Notes: generated by a model from the letters alone, not told the origin. 32,804 bases of DNA from Anaerolineae bacterium (GCA_019637615.1 JAHBVJ010000054.1:1-32804), one strand, 5' to 3'. Counted from the stretch's first letter, positions 4,814-13,810 are shown. Program-made: numbers and translations.

Positions 4814-6445
4814 ATGAGGAAATCACACTATCTCAAACTGCTGGTCTTGTTGGTGGCGCTGTTCACGACGACGTTTGCGCCCGTCAACATGATCGAAAGC
4901 CACGCACAGCCGCCGTGCTATTACCGCGCCGACTGGCCTATCTATATCGTCCGTTATGGCGACACGCTCAGTAAGATCGCGCAGCGTTACCGCACTACGG
5001 CGTGGACACTGACATCCGCCAACTGCTTGAACAATCCGAACTATGTGTATGTCGGGCAACGGCTGCGCGTTCCACCCGGCACGCCACCACCACCACCTAC
5101 ACAGCCACAACCGCAGCCCGGTTACTACATCCCGATCACGTATCAGACGTTCGAGGGCGGCTTGATGCTCTTCCGCGCCGATAACGGGGACATCTGGGTG
5201 TTCGGCGGCAACGGGCTGTACTACCGCAGTTTCCCGGCCTATGTGTACGGCGGACTGCCCGATAATCCGGTGCGCGATAATCCGCCCACATGGCGATTGA
5301 AACCGATCATGGGCTTCGGCAAGGTGTGGGGAAATTATCCCGAAGTGCGCAATATGCTCGGTTGGGGCACGGAGAGCGAACGTAGCTGGAATATGTTCTA
5401 CCAGCCGGAAGCCTACCCGAATCTGTTCACGGTGACGCTGGCAGGTAACAACCGGATACGTGTGTTCCGCAACACCTATGGCATCAATAACTGGCTGTAC
5501 GTGCAAGGTGGCCCGCCACCCACACCCATCCCTGTGACGCCAACGTTCACGCCCGTTCCCGGCCCGATCCAAGTGGGTGCCAGTTACCAACTATTCGAAA
5601 ACGGCCTGATGATCTGGCGCGGTGACACTGGCACGATCTATGTGCTGGTCAATGACGGTCGTTTCTACGAGTTCAGTCTCTCGCAGTATGGCAACTTGCC
5701 AGACAACCCCGTGCAAGCGAGAACGCCGATCAATCGTGTGCGTCCTCAGTTCGGGTTTGGGCGTGTGTGGGGCAATAACTGGTACATCCGGTTGGCGGTT
5801 GGGTGGGGAGTCAGCTCTGAACAGGGCTACACCTCGACGCTGAAACAGCCTTCACCGAGTACGCTCAGTGTATCGCTGCCGGATAAGCGCGAAGTGGCGC
5901 TTGACCGCAGTGTGCAGACGTGGAAGTTCACCGATGGTACGCTGCCGCCGCTGTCCCAAGTGACCATCTCTGAGGATGGTAGCGACGGCACTATACCGAC
6001 GACTGAGCCGCTGCCTACGAGCGAACCACTGCCGACGACCACACCGCAGCCCACTACCACGCTGCTCGTGCAAACTCAGGCCGCCTTCCAGACCTTCCAG
6101 AACGGGTTTATGATCTGGCGTGCGGATACCAGCGAAATCTGGGTTTTCTACGGCAACGGCGCGGGCAAACTGGTGCGCTATTCATCGGTGAGCTACGAAG
6201 GCTTGCCGGATAATCCCGTCACGGACGCCGCGCCCGATGGCTTGAGCAGCCCCGTCAGCGGCTTCGGCAAAGTGTGGGGCAACTTCCCCGATGTGCGCGC
6301 TGGTCTCGGTTGGGGAACCGCGCCGGAGATGGGCTACACCATGAACGTCGAACAGATCGGCGTGTCCAGTGATGGCCCCATTCTCAAGATGACCATCCCG
6401 TCTGGCGCTGCCATCACCGTCAATGCGGACAACTGGAATCTCTAG
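4814..6445 (+). CDS. Secreted LysM protein with three internal repeats
   Basis: A 543-residue exported protein. A signal peptide covers about 1-31. A LysM module (about 43-88, YIVRYGDTLSKIAQRY ... VYVGQRLRVPPG) should bind peptidoglycan or another GlcNAc polymer. Three copies of a repeat of roughly 120 residues follow at about 109-228, 257-371 and 424-541, joined by Pro/Thr linkers. Each repeat has an F(E/Q)NG(L/F)M(I/L)(W/F)R(A/G)D start, a LPDNPV turn, then FGxVWGN and an (L/V)GWGxxxE end. The FGxVWG...LGWGxxxE part resembles LGFP-type wall-binding repeats, but the rest is different, so the repeat family is not identified. A spaced AAGAGGGG sequence precedes the ATG. Probably a cell-envelope structural or binding protein. 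Confidence 0.8.
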   Translation: MRKSHYLKLLVLLVALFTTTFAPVNMIESHAQPPCYYRADWPIYIVRYGDTLSKIAQRYRTTAWTLTSANCLNNPNYVYVGQRLRVPPGTPPPPPTQPQPQPGYYIPITYQTFEGGLMLFRADNGDIWVFGGNGLYYRSFPAYVYGGLPDNPVRDNPPTWRLKPIMGFGKVWGNYPEVRNMLGWGTESERSWNMFYQPEAYPNLFTVTLAGNNRIRVFRNTYGINNWLYVQGGPPPTPIPVTPTFTPVPGPIQVGASYQLFENGLMIWRGDTGTIYVLVNDGRFYEFSLSQYGNLPDNPVQARTPINRVRPQFGFGRVWGNNWYIRLAVGWGVSSEQGYTSTLKQPSPSTLSVSLPDKREVALDRSVQTWKFTDGTLPPLSQVTISEDGSDGTIPTTEPLPTSEPLPTTTPQPTTTLLVQTQAAFQTFQNGFMIWRADTSEIWVFYGNGAGKLVRYSSVSYEGLPDNPVTDAAPDGLSSPVSGFGKVWGNFPDVRAGLGWGTAPEMGYTMNVEQIGVSSDGPILKMTIPSGAAITVNADNWNL

Positions 6446-6452
6446 CGAAGTC

Positions 6453-6482
6453 GGTTGCCACTAAGCAACTCTAGTGGCAACC
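6453..6482 (+). terminator. 11-bp stem-loop after the LysM gene
   Basis: GGTTGCCACTA (6453-6463) and TAGTGGCAACC (6472-6482) form a perfect 11-bp stem with an 8-base loop, 7 bases after the LysM stop codon. There is no clear U-run, so it may protect the mRNA 3' end or act together with the terminator just downstream. Confidence 0.6.
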
Positions 6483-6497
6483 CAGTACTTTCAAGAT

Positions 6498-6536
6498 GGG
6501 CAGATCGGCGGCAACGTTGGTCTGCTCATTTTTTGT
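6498..6536 (+). terminator. Rho-independent terminator
   Basis: GGGCAGATC (6498-6506) pairs with GGTCTGCTC (6519-6527) over 9 bp with two G-U pairs and is followed by ATTTTTTG. It ends the plus-strand LysM transcription unit and overlaps the last codons of the convergent glycosyltransferase gene. Confidence 0.65.
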
Positions 6537-8772
6537 TGAAACGCTTGACGAAATTCTCGTAGGTTTTCAGGCGTTTCGAACCGAGCGGCATCAAGCGCAG
6601 TTTGACTGCCCACCATGTCGTGACGGCTCCCCACGCAAAGCGCCATGAACGCGAATTCTGCACCTCGGTCGGCGTGTAGCGCGCTTCAGGATCGGCGGCG
6701 GACTGCCACTTTTGATCCTTGCGCAGCGCTTCGACGGCAAGGTGTGCCATGTAGTGCGCCAGATCGGGCGCGACGGGCGACTGCATCCGGTGCATGGTCT
6801 GTGTGCGCACGTCACGGATAGCTTTATCCATCAACTCGGCGGAAGTCTGGAAGTTGAACGAATCCATGATACGTTTGCGGGCGCGTTTTTTCTGAATATT
6901 TCGTTTGAGCGGATCAGCCAGCAATGCTTTCAGGGCATCCACATAGTTGTTCACTTCGTCATCGCTCAACGGGATCAGGACGCCTGTGTCCGGCGTGACG
7001 AGTTCAGAATTGCCGCCCACATCAGCGGCGACGGGGATGAGTTCCATCGACATCGCTTCGTATAAGGTCGCCGCGATGCCTTCGTGAGCACTCGGCAGCA
7101 GCAGAATATCGCCTGCCGCCATCAATTCTTGCACGCGGATCGGCGTTACCATGCCCGTGAAGCCGATCTTGGCGGCGGCAGCGGAGCCTTTGAACATGGC
7201 CTGCAACTTGGGCAGTTCTTCGCCATCGCCCACCACCAGCGCGAAGAAATTCAGGCGTTCTTCCGCCAGTCGCTTGATGATGCTGGCGAATAGGAACGGA
7301 CGCTTACGGCTGTTGATTTGCCCCACATACAAAATAATCGGCGTTTCGTCCACCACGCCAAGCGCACTACGTAGTTCAGGACGTTCGAAGCGTGCTAGAT
7401 TCCAGTGATCGACATCGGCATTGGTGCGGATCACCATCAAGCGCTCGGCATCCACGCCATGTTCCAGCATCCACCGCCGCAAGTAGTTGCTGCTCACGAT
7501 ATTACGATCCAGCGGCGGACGGATTCGTGCGGACATCGCCGGATAGCCGCCCTGATTCCAATCTGACTGATCGATGTTGTTGAAATCGAGGAAGGCCAAT
7601 TCCGGGTACATCGCCTGAAGATATGGCACCAGCAGATAGCCCGCCTCGCTGTTCGCGATCAGGATCGTGTCCAACCCGCGCGACTCGACCAAGTAGCTGA
7701 GGAAACGCGGATAGTCCGCCATGTTGATGAATATATCGAGACAGAATACGTCTGGCGTCAGCATGGTGAATTCTTCATACCACTGCTGCTCGGATGGCTT
7801 GGTCGTCACCACCGTGAAGCGATAGCCACGCTGACTCATGATACGGATCAAGTCGAGCACAAAGCGGTTGCCGCCGCCCATATCCAGCGAATCGAGGATG
7901 AGTAGAACACGCGTCTCGTTCGGTTTGCGCTGGATGCGGTTGGTGAAGGGCAGCGCAGTGATCAGATCGGTGTAAGGCGCTTGCTTGAACCAGACCCGTG
8001 CCGGAAAGTTGATCAGCAAATTGCCATAAGCCGCTTGCCACTGCACGGTGAACTGTTCACGCTGCTCCTTAGTCATCTCCGGCAGTGGACTCTCGATCGG
8101 GCGGCGCGTCCACAGCAGGTATTCGTGCAATGTGTAGCCCCAGAAGCCGTTCAAGGCCATGCGCAGCCAGAATGTCCAGTCTTCCAGCCCTGCTTGTGCG
8201 TGCTCATCATAGCCTTCGATGCTTAGGTATGCGTCACGACGGATCACCGCGCACGGCTGTACCCACGTTCGATTGAGGAAGTCGGCTCGCCGCTCGAAGC
8301 CTTCTCGCCACAAAAAGGCTTGTGTATCACAGCCCACCGACCAACTGTTACAAAAAGCGAACTGTGGCTGCGTTTCCAGCAGCCATACGGCCTTTTCTAC
8401 GAAGGTTGGCTCGACCAACTCATCGGGATCGATGCGCAGTAGATAGTCGCCCTGTGCTTCGTGCGCCGCCCGATTCAAGCCAGCAGCGAGTCCGGCATGA
8501 GATTGACGCAGCACACGAATGCGCGCGTCGAGCTTGGTGACGCGTTCCAACTGACCGAGACTCTCCGGCGAATCGCTGCCATCATCGATGATCAGCCATT
8601 CCCAATCCACGCACGACATGCGCAGCACCGAACGCACCGCTTCCCAAAATACGGCGCTGGCGTTGTAATAGACCGTGATCACGCTGACCAGCGGATCACT
8701 GATGCCACCCTGTCGATAACCATAATCGGGGCGGCCTGTATTGGCAGGTGTGTTTAAGAATTCGGGTTTCAC
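6526..8772 (-). CDS. Two-domain glycosyltransferase (GT2 + GT4)
   Basis: A 748-residue cytoplasmic or membrane-associated enzyme with two catalytic units. About residues 27-235 are a GT-A fold of family GT2: LVSVITVYYNASAVFWEAV at the start, WLIIDDGSD for the nucleotide site, and LLRIDPDELVEP with the DxD-like metal motif. About 285-690 are a GT-B fold of family GT4: LLILDSLDMGGGNRFVLDL at the N-lobe, ILYVGQINSRKRPF, then LLLPSAHEGIAATLYEAMSMEL with the EX7E motif for the donor. Having both implies two sequential sugar transfers on a glycan such as exopolysaccharide or surface glycolipid. No other glycan genes sit next to it, so the product is open. It is followed upstream by an aldehyde dehydrogenase gene 48 bases away on the same strand. 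Confidence 0.85.
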   Translation of the reverse strand: MKPEFLNTPANTGRPDYGYRQGGISDPLVSVITVYYNASAVFWEAVRSVLRMSCVDWEWLIIDDGSDSPESLGQLERVTKLDARIRVLRQSHAGLAAGLNRAAHEAQGDYLLRIDPDELVEPTFVEKAVWLLETQPQFAFCNSWSVGCDTQAFLWREGFERRADFLNRTWVQPCAVIRRDAYLSIEGYDEHAQAGLEDWTFWLRMALNGFWGYTLHEYLLWTRRPIESPLPEMTKEQREQFTVQWQAAYGNLLINFPARVWFKQAPYTDLITALPFTNRIQRKPNETRVLLILDSLDMGGGNRFVLDLIRIMSQRGYRFTVVTTKPSEQQWYEEFTMLTPDVFCLDIFINMADYPRFLSYLVESRGLDTILIANSEAGYLLVPYLQAMYPELAFLDFNNIDQSDWNQGGYPAMSARIRPPLDRNIVSSNYLRRWMLEHGVDAERLMVIRTNADVDHWNLARFERPELRSALGVVDETPIILYVGQINSRKRPFLFASIIKRLAEERLNFFALVVGDGEELPKLQAMFKGSAAAAKIGFTGMVTPIRVQELMAAGDILLLPSAHEGIAATLYEAMSMELIPVAADVGGNSELVTPDTGVLIPLSDDEVNNYVDALKALLADPLKRNIQKKRARKRIMDSFNFQTSAELMDKAIRDVRTQTMHRMQSPVAPDLAHYMAHLAVEALRKDQKWQSAADPEARYTPTEVQNSRSWRFAWGAVTTWWAVKLRLMPLGSKRLKTYENFVKRFNKK

Positions 8773-8820
8773 AGGCGCTCCTCACTTGGCGAATGCGAAG
8801 TCATCACGCTCATTAACCGG

Positions 8821-10248
8821 TCATAGACCAGCAAAACTGACGAACTTGGTTTCGAGGAAGTTCATCAAGCCTTCATGTCCCTGTTCGCGACCGAGGCCGC
8901 TTTCTTTGAAGCCGCCGAACGGCGCTTCCGTCGCGGTTGGCAGCAGATCGTTTATCCCGATGATGCCCGCTTCCAAGCCCTCATACATCTTGATCGCCGT
9001 GTTGAGATCATTGGTGAAGACGTAGGCCGCCAAGCCATAATTGCTGGCGTTGGCATAGGCGAGCGCTTCGTCTGCCGTGTTGAACTGCACGACGGGCATT
9101 ACGGGGCCGAAAATTTCTTCATTCACAATGCGCATGTCGGGCTGCAAATTGGTGAGCAGCGTCGGCTCGTAAAAATAGCCCTTGCCTTCGACGCGCTTGC
9201 CGCCCGTGACCGCCAACGCGCCCTGCCCGACGGCTTCTGTCACCATTGCTTCGACCCGTTCGCGCTGCTTGGCGGAGATCAACGGCCCCACATTGGTGCC
9301 TTTCTCCATGCCGTTGCCGACTTTCAGCGCCTTGATCATCTCGGCGGAACGATCAATAAAGCCTTCATAGACATCTTTATGCACATAAATGCGTTGTGGT
9401 GCAACACAAACTTGTCCATTGTTACGGAACTTAGATACTACTGTTTGCCGAACCGCTGCTTCCAGATTGGTGTCAGGGAACACGATCACGGGGGCACTAC
9501 CGCCGAGTTCCAGCGACAACCGCGTGACGTTTTGCGCCGCACCCTGCATCAACAGCTTGCCAACGCGCACACTGCCCGTAAAGCTGATCTTGCGGCAGAT
9601 GCGGTTGCTCAAAAATTCTTGCCCGATGCTATCCGGTTCGCCGTTCACGAGATTCAGGACGCCCGCTGGCACGCCCGCTTCAACCAGAATGTTTACCAGC
9701 GCCATCGCTGTCATCGGAGTCAGTTCTGATGGTCGTCCGACCACGGCACAGCCCGCCGCCAGCGCCGCGCCCCACACGCGCCCAAGCAGCCACGCGGGGA
9801 AATTCCATGCCGTGATCGACGCGATCACGCCGAGCGGATGGTACACCACGAGCGAACGCTTGCCTTGCCGACGGTTGGGGATGGTGCGTCCATAGGCGCG
9901 TTTACCTTCTTCCGCGAACCATTCCAGCAAGTCGCTCGTGCTGATCCACTCGCCGCGCCCTTCGGTCAGCGGCTTGCCCGACTCTTGCGTCAGGATCGGC
10001 GCGAGTTCATCTGCCCGTTCTCGCAGCAACTCGGCGGCTTTTTTCAGGATGTTGGCGCGTTCATAAACGGGACGCTCTGCCCACGCGGGCTGCGCACGGC
10101 TGGCGGCTTCCAGCGCGGCGCGTGCGTCGTCGGCACTTCCGAACGGCACGGTCGCGATCACGTCTTCGGTAGCAGGGTTAATCACATCCCATGTATGGCC
10201 GTTGCTGGCCTCGCACCACTGACCGTCGATATACTGCTTAAACTGCAT
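8821..10248 (-). CDS. NAD(P)-dependent aldehyde dehydrogenase
   Basis: A 475-residue soluble enzyme of the aldehyde dehydrogenase superfamily, oxidising an aldehyde to the acid with NAD or NADP. Visible motifs are TAWNFP (146-151, cofactor pocket), FTGSVRVG (223-230), general base Glu247 in LELGGSAP, nucleophile Cys281 in NNGQVCVAPQ, and EIFGPV near 378. Length and motif order match succinate-semialdehyde dehydrogenase-type enzymes (GabD/YneI-like), but substrate assignment within this family from sequence alone is unreliable. AAGGAA precedes the ATG by 6 bases. The Uma2-family gene lies 30 bases upstream on the same strand, so the two may share a transcript. Confidence 0.85.
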   Translation of the reverse strand: MQFKQYIDGQWCEASNGHTWDVINPATEDVIATVPFGSADDARAALEAASRAQPAWAERPVYERANILKKAAELLRERADELAPILTQESGKPLTEGRGEWISTSDLLEWFAEEGKRAYGRTIPNRRQGKRSLVVYHPLGVIASITAWNFPAWLLGRVWGAALAAGCAVVGRPSELTPMTAMALVNILVEAGVPAGVLNLVNGEPDSIGQEFLSNRICRKISFTGSVRVGKLLMQGAAQNVTRLSLELGGSAPVIVFPDTNLEAAVRQTVVSKFRNNGQVCVAPQRIYVHKDVYEGFIDRSAEMIKALKVGNGMEKGTNVGPLISAKQRERVEAMVTEAVGQGALAVTGGKRVEGKGYFYEPTLLTNLQPDMRIVNEEIFGPVMPVVQFNTADEALAYANASNYGLAAYVFTNDLNTAIKMYEGLEAGIIGINDLLPTATEAPFGGFKESGLGREQGHEGLMNFLETKFVSFAGL

Positions 10249-10278
10249 GTTGGTTCCTTCGTTGACAACAAAAACGCA

Positions 10279-10836
10279 TTATGTCTGCGGGAATATCTCT
10301 TGGATCGGCAGCGCGAAGTTTGGTAGAACGGTACCGCCATCCAGTGTGTCATTAATCGTGAGCGTCCGCGCACCAACCGCCGTATGTATGGCAACTGTTT
10401 GTGTATCAGGATAGACAACCCATACAAGCTGTGTCCCTGCTTGTATATATTTCAATACCTTGCCGTGAATTTCGTTGGCAGTATTGCCGGGAGAGACCAC
10501 TTCAACTGCGATATCTGGAGGAATCGGGTTAAAGCCTTTACTTGGAATGCTAGATTGGCGTGATCTCAAGACAACTGCTACATCAGGTGCCAATGTGTCA
10601 GTTGCCGAAATATCATAGCCAGCACCTTCCCCTGTTATCCACGCGATTGGATTGGTTTTGAGATAAATTCCGATGGCGATAATGATCTGTGCAGACACTA
10701 GAGATGAATACGGATTTGAAGGTGACACTTCGACGATCTCCCCGTTCCAGCGCTCGAAGGCCTTGTTACTGTTTTCAGGCAAATTCACGAAGTCCCAGAA
10801 CTCCGCGCTGGTATACAACTTATGCAGCGTGACCAT
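10279..10836 (-). CDS. Uma2-family (DUF820) putative endonuclease-fold protein
   Basis: A 185-residue protein starting MVTLHKLYTSAEFWDF. The start at 10836 is chosen because GAGGAAG lies 8 bases upstream and family similarity begins here; a longer open frame upstream only mirrors the ferritin-like gene on the other strand. Uma2 signatures are visible: FERWNGEIVEVSPSNP (about 27-42), APDVAVVLRSR (about 83-93), PPDIAVEVVSPGN (about 105-117) and KVLKYIQAGTQLVWVVYPDTQTV. Together they carry the acidic and Lys residues of a PD-(D/E)xK nuclease core. Uma2 genes are greatly expanded in Cyanobacteria and Chloroflexota, often mobile, and of unproven function. Confidence 0.8.
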   Translation of the reverse strand: MVTLHKLYTSAEFWDFVNLPENSNKAFERWNGEIVEVSPSNPYSSLVSAQIIIAIGIYLKTNPIAWITGEGAGYDISATDTLAPDVAVVLRSRQSSIPSKGFNPIPPDIAVEVVSPGNTANEIHGKVLKYIQAGTQLVWVVYPDTQTVAIHTAVGARTLTINDTLDGGTVLPNFALPIQEIFPQT

Positions 10837-10970
10837 ACCGGCTTCCTCACGATGTCTTAACGTATCTGAATTATAACCCATCCGTGCGAGCGCGATGGAC
10901 AGGTGCTTGAACAAAAAGTGAATAGTTATTGAACTACAAAGTGAACACTCTGCTGTGCGACACTGCCATC

Positions 10971-11032
10971 GTCGCGAACAATGGTACCTATAGATATACC
11001 CCCGGATGATTGCACCCACTGTTGTTCGCGAC
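10971..11032. repeat. 11-bp perfect inverted repeat upstream of the ferritin-like gene
   Basis: GTCGCGAACAA (10971-10981) and TTGTTCGCGAC (11022-11032) are exact inverted copies 40 bases apart, with TGG and CCA able to extend the stem. The distal arm ends 44 bases before the ATG at 11077. It could be a 5' leader stem of the ferritin-like mRNA or a two-site operator in this divergent 240-base region. Confidence 0.55.
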
Positions 11033-11076
11033 CGTTTCCAACTTATCAATATCACTAGTGCAGGGAGTTTCCGATC

Positions 11077-11814
11077 ATGGTTGAAAAGATTTCTCGTCGC
11101 CACATTTTGAAGGCTGGTGCTGCGTTGACGGCGGTAGCGGCGACGGCTGGCTTCCCGACGCTGTTCGGCATCCGCACCGCGCGGGCTGCCGATGACGATC
11201 CGCAGACCATCCTCAACATCGCGGCGACGGCGGAAACCTTCGCGGTCACGCATTACTATCGCGCCATCCAAGAACTGAAATTCAGCGAAGGCGAAATGAA
11301 GTACATGCAAGCAGCAATGGAATCCGAGCTGATCCACCTTGAATTTCTGAATGCCAATGGCGGCAAAGCGCTCACGGAAGAATTCTACTTCCCCGAAGGC
11401 ACCTTCAAGGATAAGGTCATGCTCGGCACGGTCACGGCGGTGGCGGAGACAGTATTTGTGGCGGCTTATCTCGCTGCGACGCGCCGTTTTGCTGAACTCA
11501 ATCAACCGTTGCTGGCGATGGTAGCTTCGCAAGTTGCCGTGGTGGAAGGCCAACATCTGCTGTTTATGCGCGGCATCGCGGGCAATTCGCCAGCCAACAA
11601 CCTCGCGCTTGGCGATCCGCTGTTTTACAACGTGTCGGACGCCGTGCCGGTCATTTCTGGCCTGCTGGATGGCAAAACGGAAGTCGCGGGTATCGCCACC
11701 GAGAAGACGGCGGTCAAGTATCCGGGCGCGGACGCTGCCCGTATGGTCATTGGCAAGAGCTATCTGGAAGCGCCCAAGCCCGCCACGGATCCCAAGACCT
11801 TCCCCAAGATGTAA
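11077..11814 (+). CDS. Tat-exported ferritin-like domain protein
   Basis: A 245-residue protein with a twin-arginine signal (SRRHILKAG, Arg7-Arg8, followed by a hydrophobic Ala/Gly-rich stretch to about residue 37), so it is folded in the cytoplasm and then exported. The mature part is a four-helix ferritin-like fold of the Ferritin_2 kind: TILNIAATAETFAVTHYYRAI, YMQAAMESELIHLEFLNANGG, TAVAETVFVAAYLAATRRFAELN and VASQVAVVEGQHLLFMRGI carry the regularly spaced Glu/His residues typical of a di-iron or metal site. Function of exported ferritin-like proteins is mostly unknown; iron or oxidative-stress handling is plausible. AGGGAG precedes the ATG. It is alone on its transcript by appearance, with a strong stem-loop just downstream. 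Confidence 0.8.
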   Translation: MVEKISRRHILKAGAALTAVAATAGFPTLFGIRTARAADDDPQTILNIAATAETFAVTHYYRAIQELKFSEGEMKYMQAAMESELIHLEFLNANGGKALTEEFYFPEGTFKDKVMLGTVTAVAETVFVAAYLAATRRFAELNQPLLAMVASQVAVVEGQHLLFMRGIAGNSPANNLALGDPLFYNVSDAVPVISGLLDGKTEVAGIATEKTAVKYPGADAARMVIGKSYLEAPKPATDPKTFPKM

Positions 11815-11829
11815 CTTGCAGCGTACAGC

Positions 11830-11879
11830 GTGCTGAATCGATGACGGCGTGCAGACCGTCGTGAGGGTATCTTCAGCAC
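11830..11879 (+). terminator. Nested stem-loop after the ferritin-like gene
   Basis: GTGCTGAA (11830-11837) pairs with TTCAGCAC (11872-11879), and inside it ATGACGG (11841-11847) pairs with CCGTCGT (11856-11862). The structure starts 15 bases after the stop codon. There is no U-run; it may act as an mRNA 3' stabiliser or weak terminator. Confidence 0.5.
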
Positions 11880-12064
11880 CACAATTGAGGCATCGCCCTC
11901 ACCCTAGCCCTTTGTTCGGAGGCGTTAGCGCGTCGGGCAGAGGGCTTTGTTGTCCCATGTATTTGCCTTTCCCAATTTGCCAACTGCCTCTTGACTCTGA
12001 CCTCACCGGAGGGTGCATGATAGGTTCGTGCGCACCATCGGAGTGTAGAGGATGCAAGTGAGTC

Positions 12065-12898
12065 ATGTTCAAGATCGGTGATTTCTCCAAGATCAGTCGC
12101 GTTTCGGTCAAGACGCTGCATCATTACGACGAAATCGGCTTGCTCAACCCACTGTATGTCGATCCGTTCACGGGTTATCGCTACTACTCCACCGATCAAC
12201 TCATGCGGCTAACGCGCATCCTCGCGCTGAAGGAACTCGGTTTTTCGCTGGAACAGATCGGGCAGCTCCTTGATGGCGGACTCGATCATCAAGAACTGCG
12301 CGGAATGTTCAAACTGCGGCAGGCGGAACTGATGCAGGACGCTGAATCGATCCGCACTCGCTTGGCGAATCTGGAAATTCGGCTAAATCAGATCGAAGGG
12401 AAAGACAGCATGAACTATGAAGTCGTCTTGAAGCGCGTCGCACCCATGACCGTCATCTCCACGCGGGAGATCGTGCCATCGTCGGACATGATGCGGGAGC
12501 GCTGCAACGCGTTGTTGGATGAGGTCGGACATGCCTTAGCGCTGCTGAACGTACAAACCGATGGGCTATGCTTGGCACTGTACTACGATAACACGGCACA
12601 GGGCATCGATGTCGAGATGGCGCTGCAAACCACTGAACACGCACCCGCTGCGTTGGGACGTGTCAAGGTCTACCAACTACCCGCCGTCGAGACAATGGCG
12701 AGTGTGCTGTATCGTGGCAGCTACGACGCCTTTGATGCGGTGGGGCAAGTCTATGCCACGCTCGGCAAGTGGATCGAGCAGAATGGCTACCGGATCATCG
12801 GGCCGAGTCGTGAGATCTACGTGCAGACTCCGACACCGAACGCCAGCGGCATACCCGAAGGCGTGATGGAAATTCAATTCCCCGTTGAAAAAGCCTGA
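12065..12898 (+). CDS. MerR-family regulator with GyrI-like effector domain
   Basis: A 277-residue transcription regulator. Residues 1-70 are a MerR winged helix (MFKIGDFSKISRVSVKTLHHYDEIGLL ... GYRYYSTDQLMRL), followed by a coiled-coil dimer helix at about 75-115 and a GyrI/BmrR-like effector-binding domain at about 120-277 (YEVVLKRVAPMTVISTREIV ... GIPEGVMEIQFPV). Members usually sense hydrophobic cations or drugs and remodel promoters with long spacers, often controlling an efflux pump. The nearest candidate target is the MFS exporter at 13811-15178, but no operator was found there, so this link is only positional. Confidence 0.85.
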   Translation: MFKIGDFSKISRVSVKTLHHYDEIGLLNPLYVDPFTGYRYYSTDQLMRLTRILALKELGFSLEQIGQLLDGGLDHQELRGMFKLRQAELMQDAESIRTRLANLEIRLNQIEGKDSMNYEVVLKRVAPMTVISTREIVPSSDMMRERCNALLDEVGHALALLNVQTDGLCLALYYDNTAQGIDVEMALQTTEHAPAALGRVKVYQLPAVETMASVLYRGSYDAFDAVGQVYATLGKWIEQNGYRIIGPSREIYVQTPTPNASGIPEGVMEIQFPVEKA

Positions 12899-12905
12899 TC
12901 ACCAC

Positions 12906-12940
12906 TGCCTATGATGGTTGAGTGATTTCCATCATAGGCA
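12906..12940. terminator. Bidirectional terminator stem
   Basis: TGCCTATGATGG (12906-12917) and CCATCATAGGCA (12929-12940) form a perfect 12-bp stem with an 11-base loop between two convergent genes (MerR regulator and metallophosphoesterase), followed by CGTTTCTC on the plus strand. Confidence 0.75.
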
Positions 12941-12946
12941 CGTTTC

Positions 12947-13687
12947 TCAAGCATATTGCGAAATAGCCACATCCGAATGCGGTCGGCTACTGGCGCGATA
13001 GATCTGCTTGACCTGCTCCACATCGAACGGCACGCGCCGGAATTCCAGACTCAAGCGGTCACCTTCCGCGCTGAGGACGGCATAATCTGCCCAAGGATCG
13101 TACAAAAACTGTCCGGCTGGTTGGTTATGGCTGAAGGCACGTCCGACGCTGCCCGGATTGAAGAAAAAGGTGTGCCCCGCACCGATCCGTCGTAACTGCT
13201 GCGTGTGCGTATGTCCGCCCGTCAGGATATTGGCGGCGTAATCCTTGATCATCGCCTCGAATTCATCTTGCGGCATGTTCGGCAGGATCAGTTGATCGAA
13301 CGACTGCGGCGTGCCGTGAAAACACAGCAAATTCAGCTTGTCGTTCAAGGGGAAGGTGATGGTCGGTTGGAAAGTGCCGATGAAGGCTTTATCCGCGTCG
13401 GAAAGCTGACTCAATGACCACGCCCGCACATCGATCAACTCTTGCGAGGCGGGACGCTCTGGATCGGTTTCCTCACCCGTCAGCAGCCATGCGTCGGCGT
13501 TGCCCATCACCACCGGGCAATCAAGTTCGCGCAGCCGCTGCACGCAATCGGCAGGTTGCGGGCCACCTTGAATCGCATCACCGAGGCACACGACGCGATC
13601 AACGGCCTCATGTGCCGTGAGGTCGGCTAACACGGCATCGAACGCCACCAAATTGCCGTGCATATCAGAGATAACCGCGATGCGCAT
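12947..13687 (-). CDS. Metallophosphoesterase (YfcE/MJ0936-like)
   Basis: A 246-residue cytoplasmic calcineurin-like phosphoesterase with the full set of dinuclear-metal motifs: ISDMHGN (Asp8, His10), VCLGDAIQGG, VVMGNADAWL in place of the usual GNHD/E, GGHTHTQQL, and NPGSVGRAFS near the C-terminus. Enzymes of this group hydrolyse phosphodiesters or phosphomonoesters with Mn or similar metals; the physiological substrate is not evident. It stands alone, convergent with the MerR gene across a shared terminator, and lies about 120 bases from the MFS gene on the same strand. Confidence 0.85.
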   Translation of the reverse strand: MRIAVISDMHGNLVAFDAVLADLTAHEAVDRVVCLGDAIQGGPQPADCVQRLRELDCPVVMGNADAWLLTGEETDPERPASQELIDVRAWSLSQLSDADKAFIGTFQPTITFPLNDKLNLLCFHGTPQSFDQLILPNMPQDEFEAMIKDYAANILTGGHTHTQQLRRIGAGHTFFFNPGSVGRAFSHNQPAGQFLYDPWADYAVLSAEGDRLSLEFRRVPFDVEQVKQIYRASSRPHSDVAISQYA

Positions 13688-13810
13688 ACGCCGAACTCCT
13701 GATCATTATGCTGGACTAACCATCATTCGCACGGGTAAAGGTAACGCAGAAAACCGGAGTTTCCAATCCAGTCTTCTGCGGTGATGGGCACATGCGGTTG
13801 CAGTGTTAAC

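Noticed and set aside
10837..11556. Upstream extension of the Uma2-family frame to 425 residues
   Set aside because: The extra part is antisense to the ferritin-like gene; a good ribosome site and the family start lie at 10836.
11888..11953. MITE-like intergenic repeat (CCCTCACCCTAGCCC ... GGGCAGAGGGC)
   Set aside because: The arms match only imperfectly and no second copy was found in the window, so a mobile element cannot be claimed.
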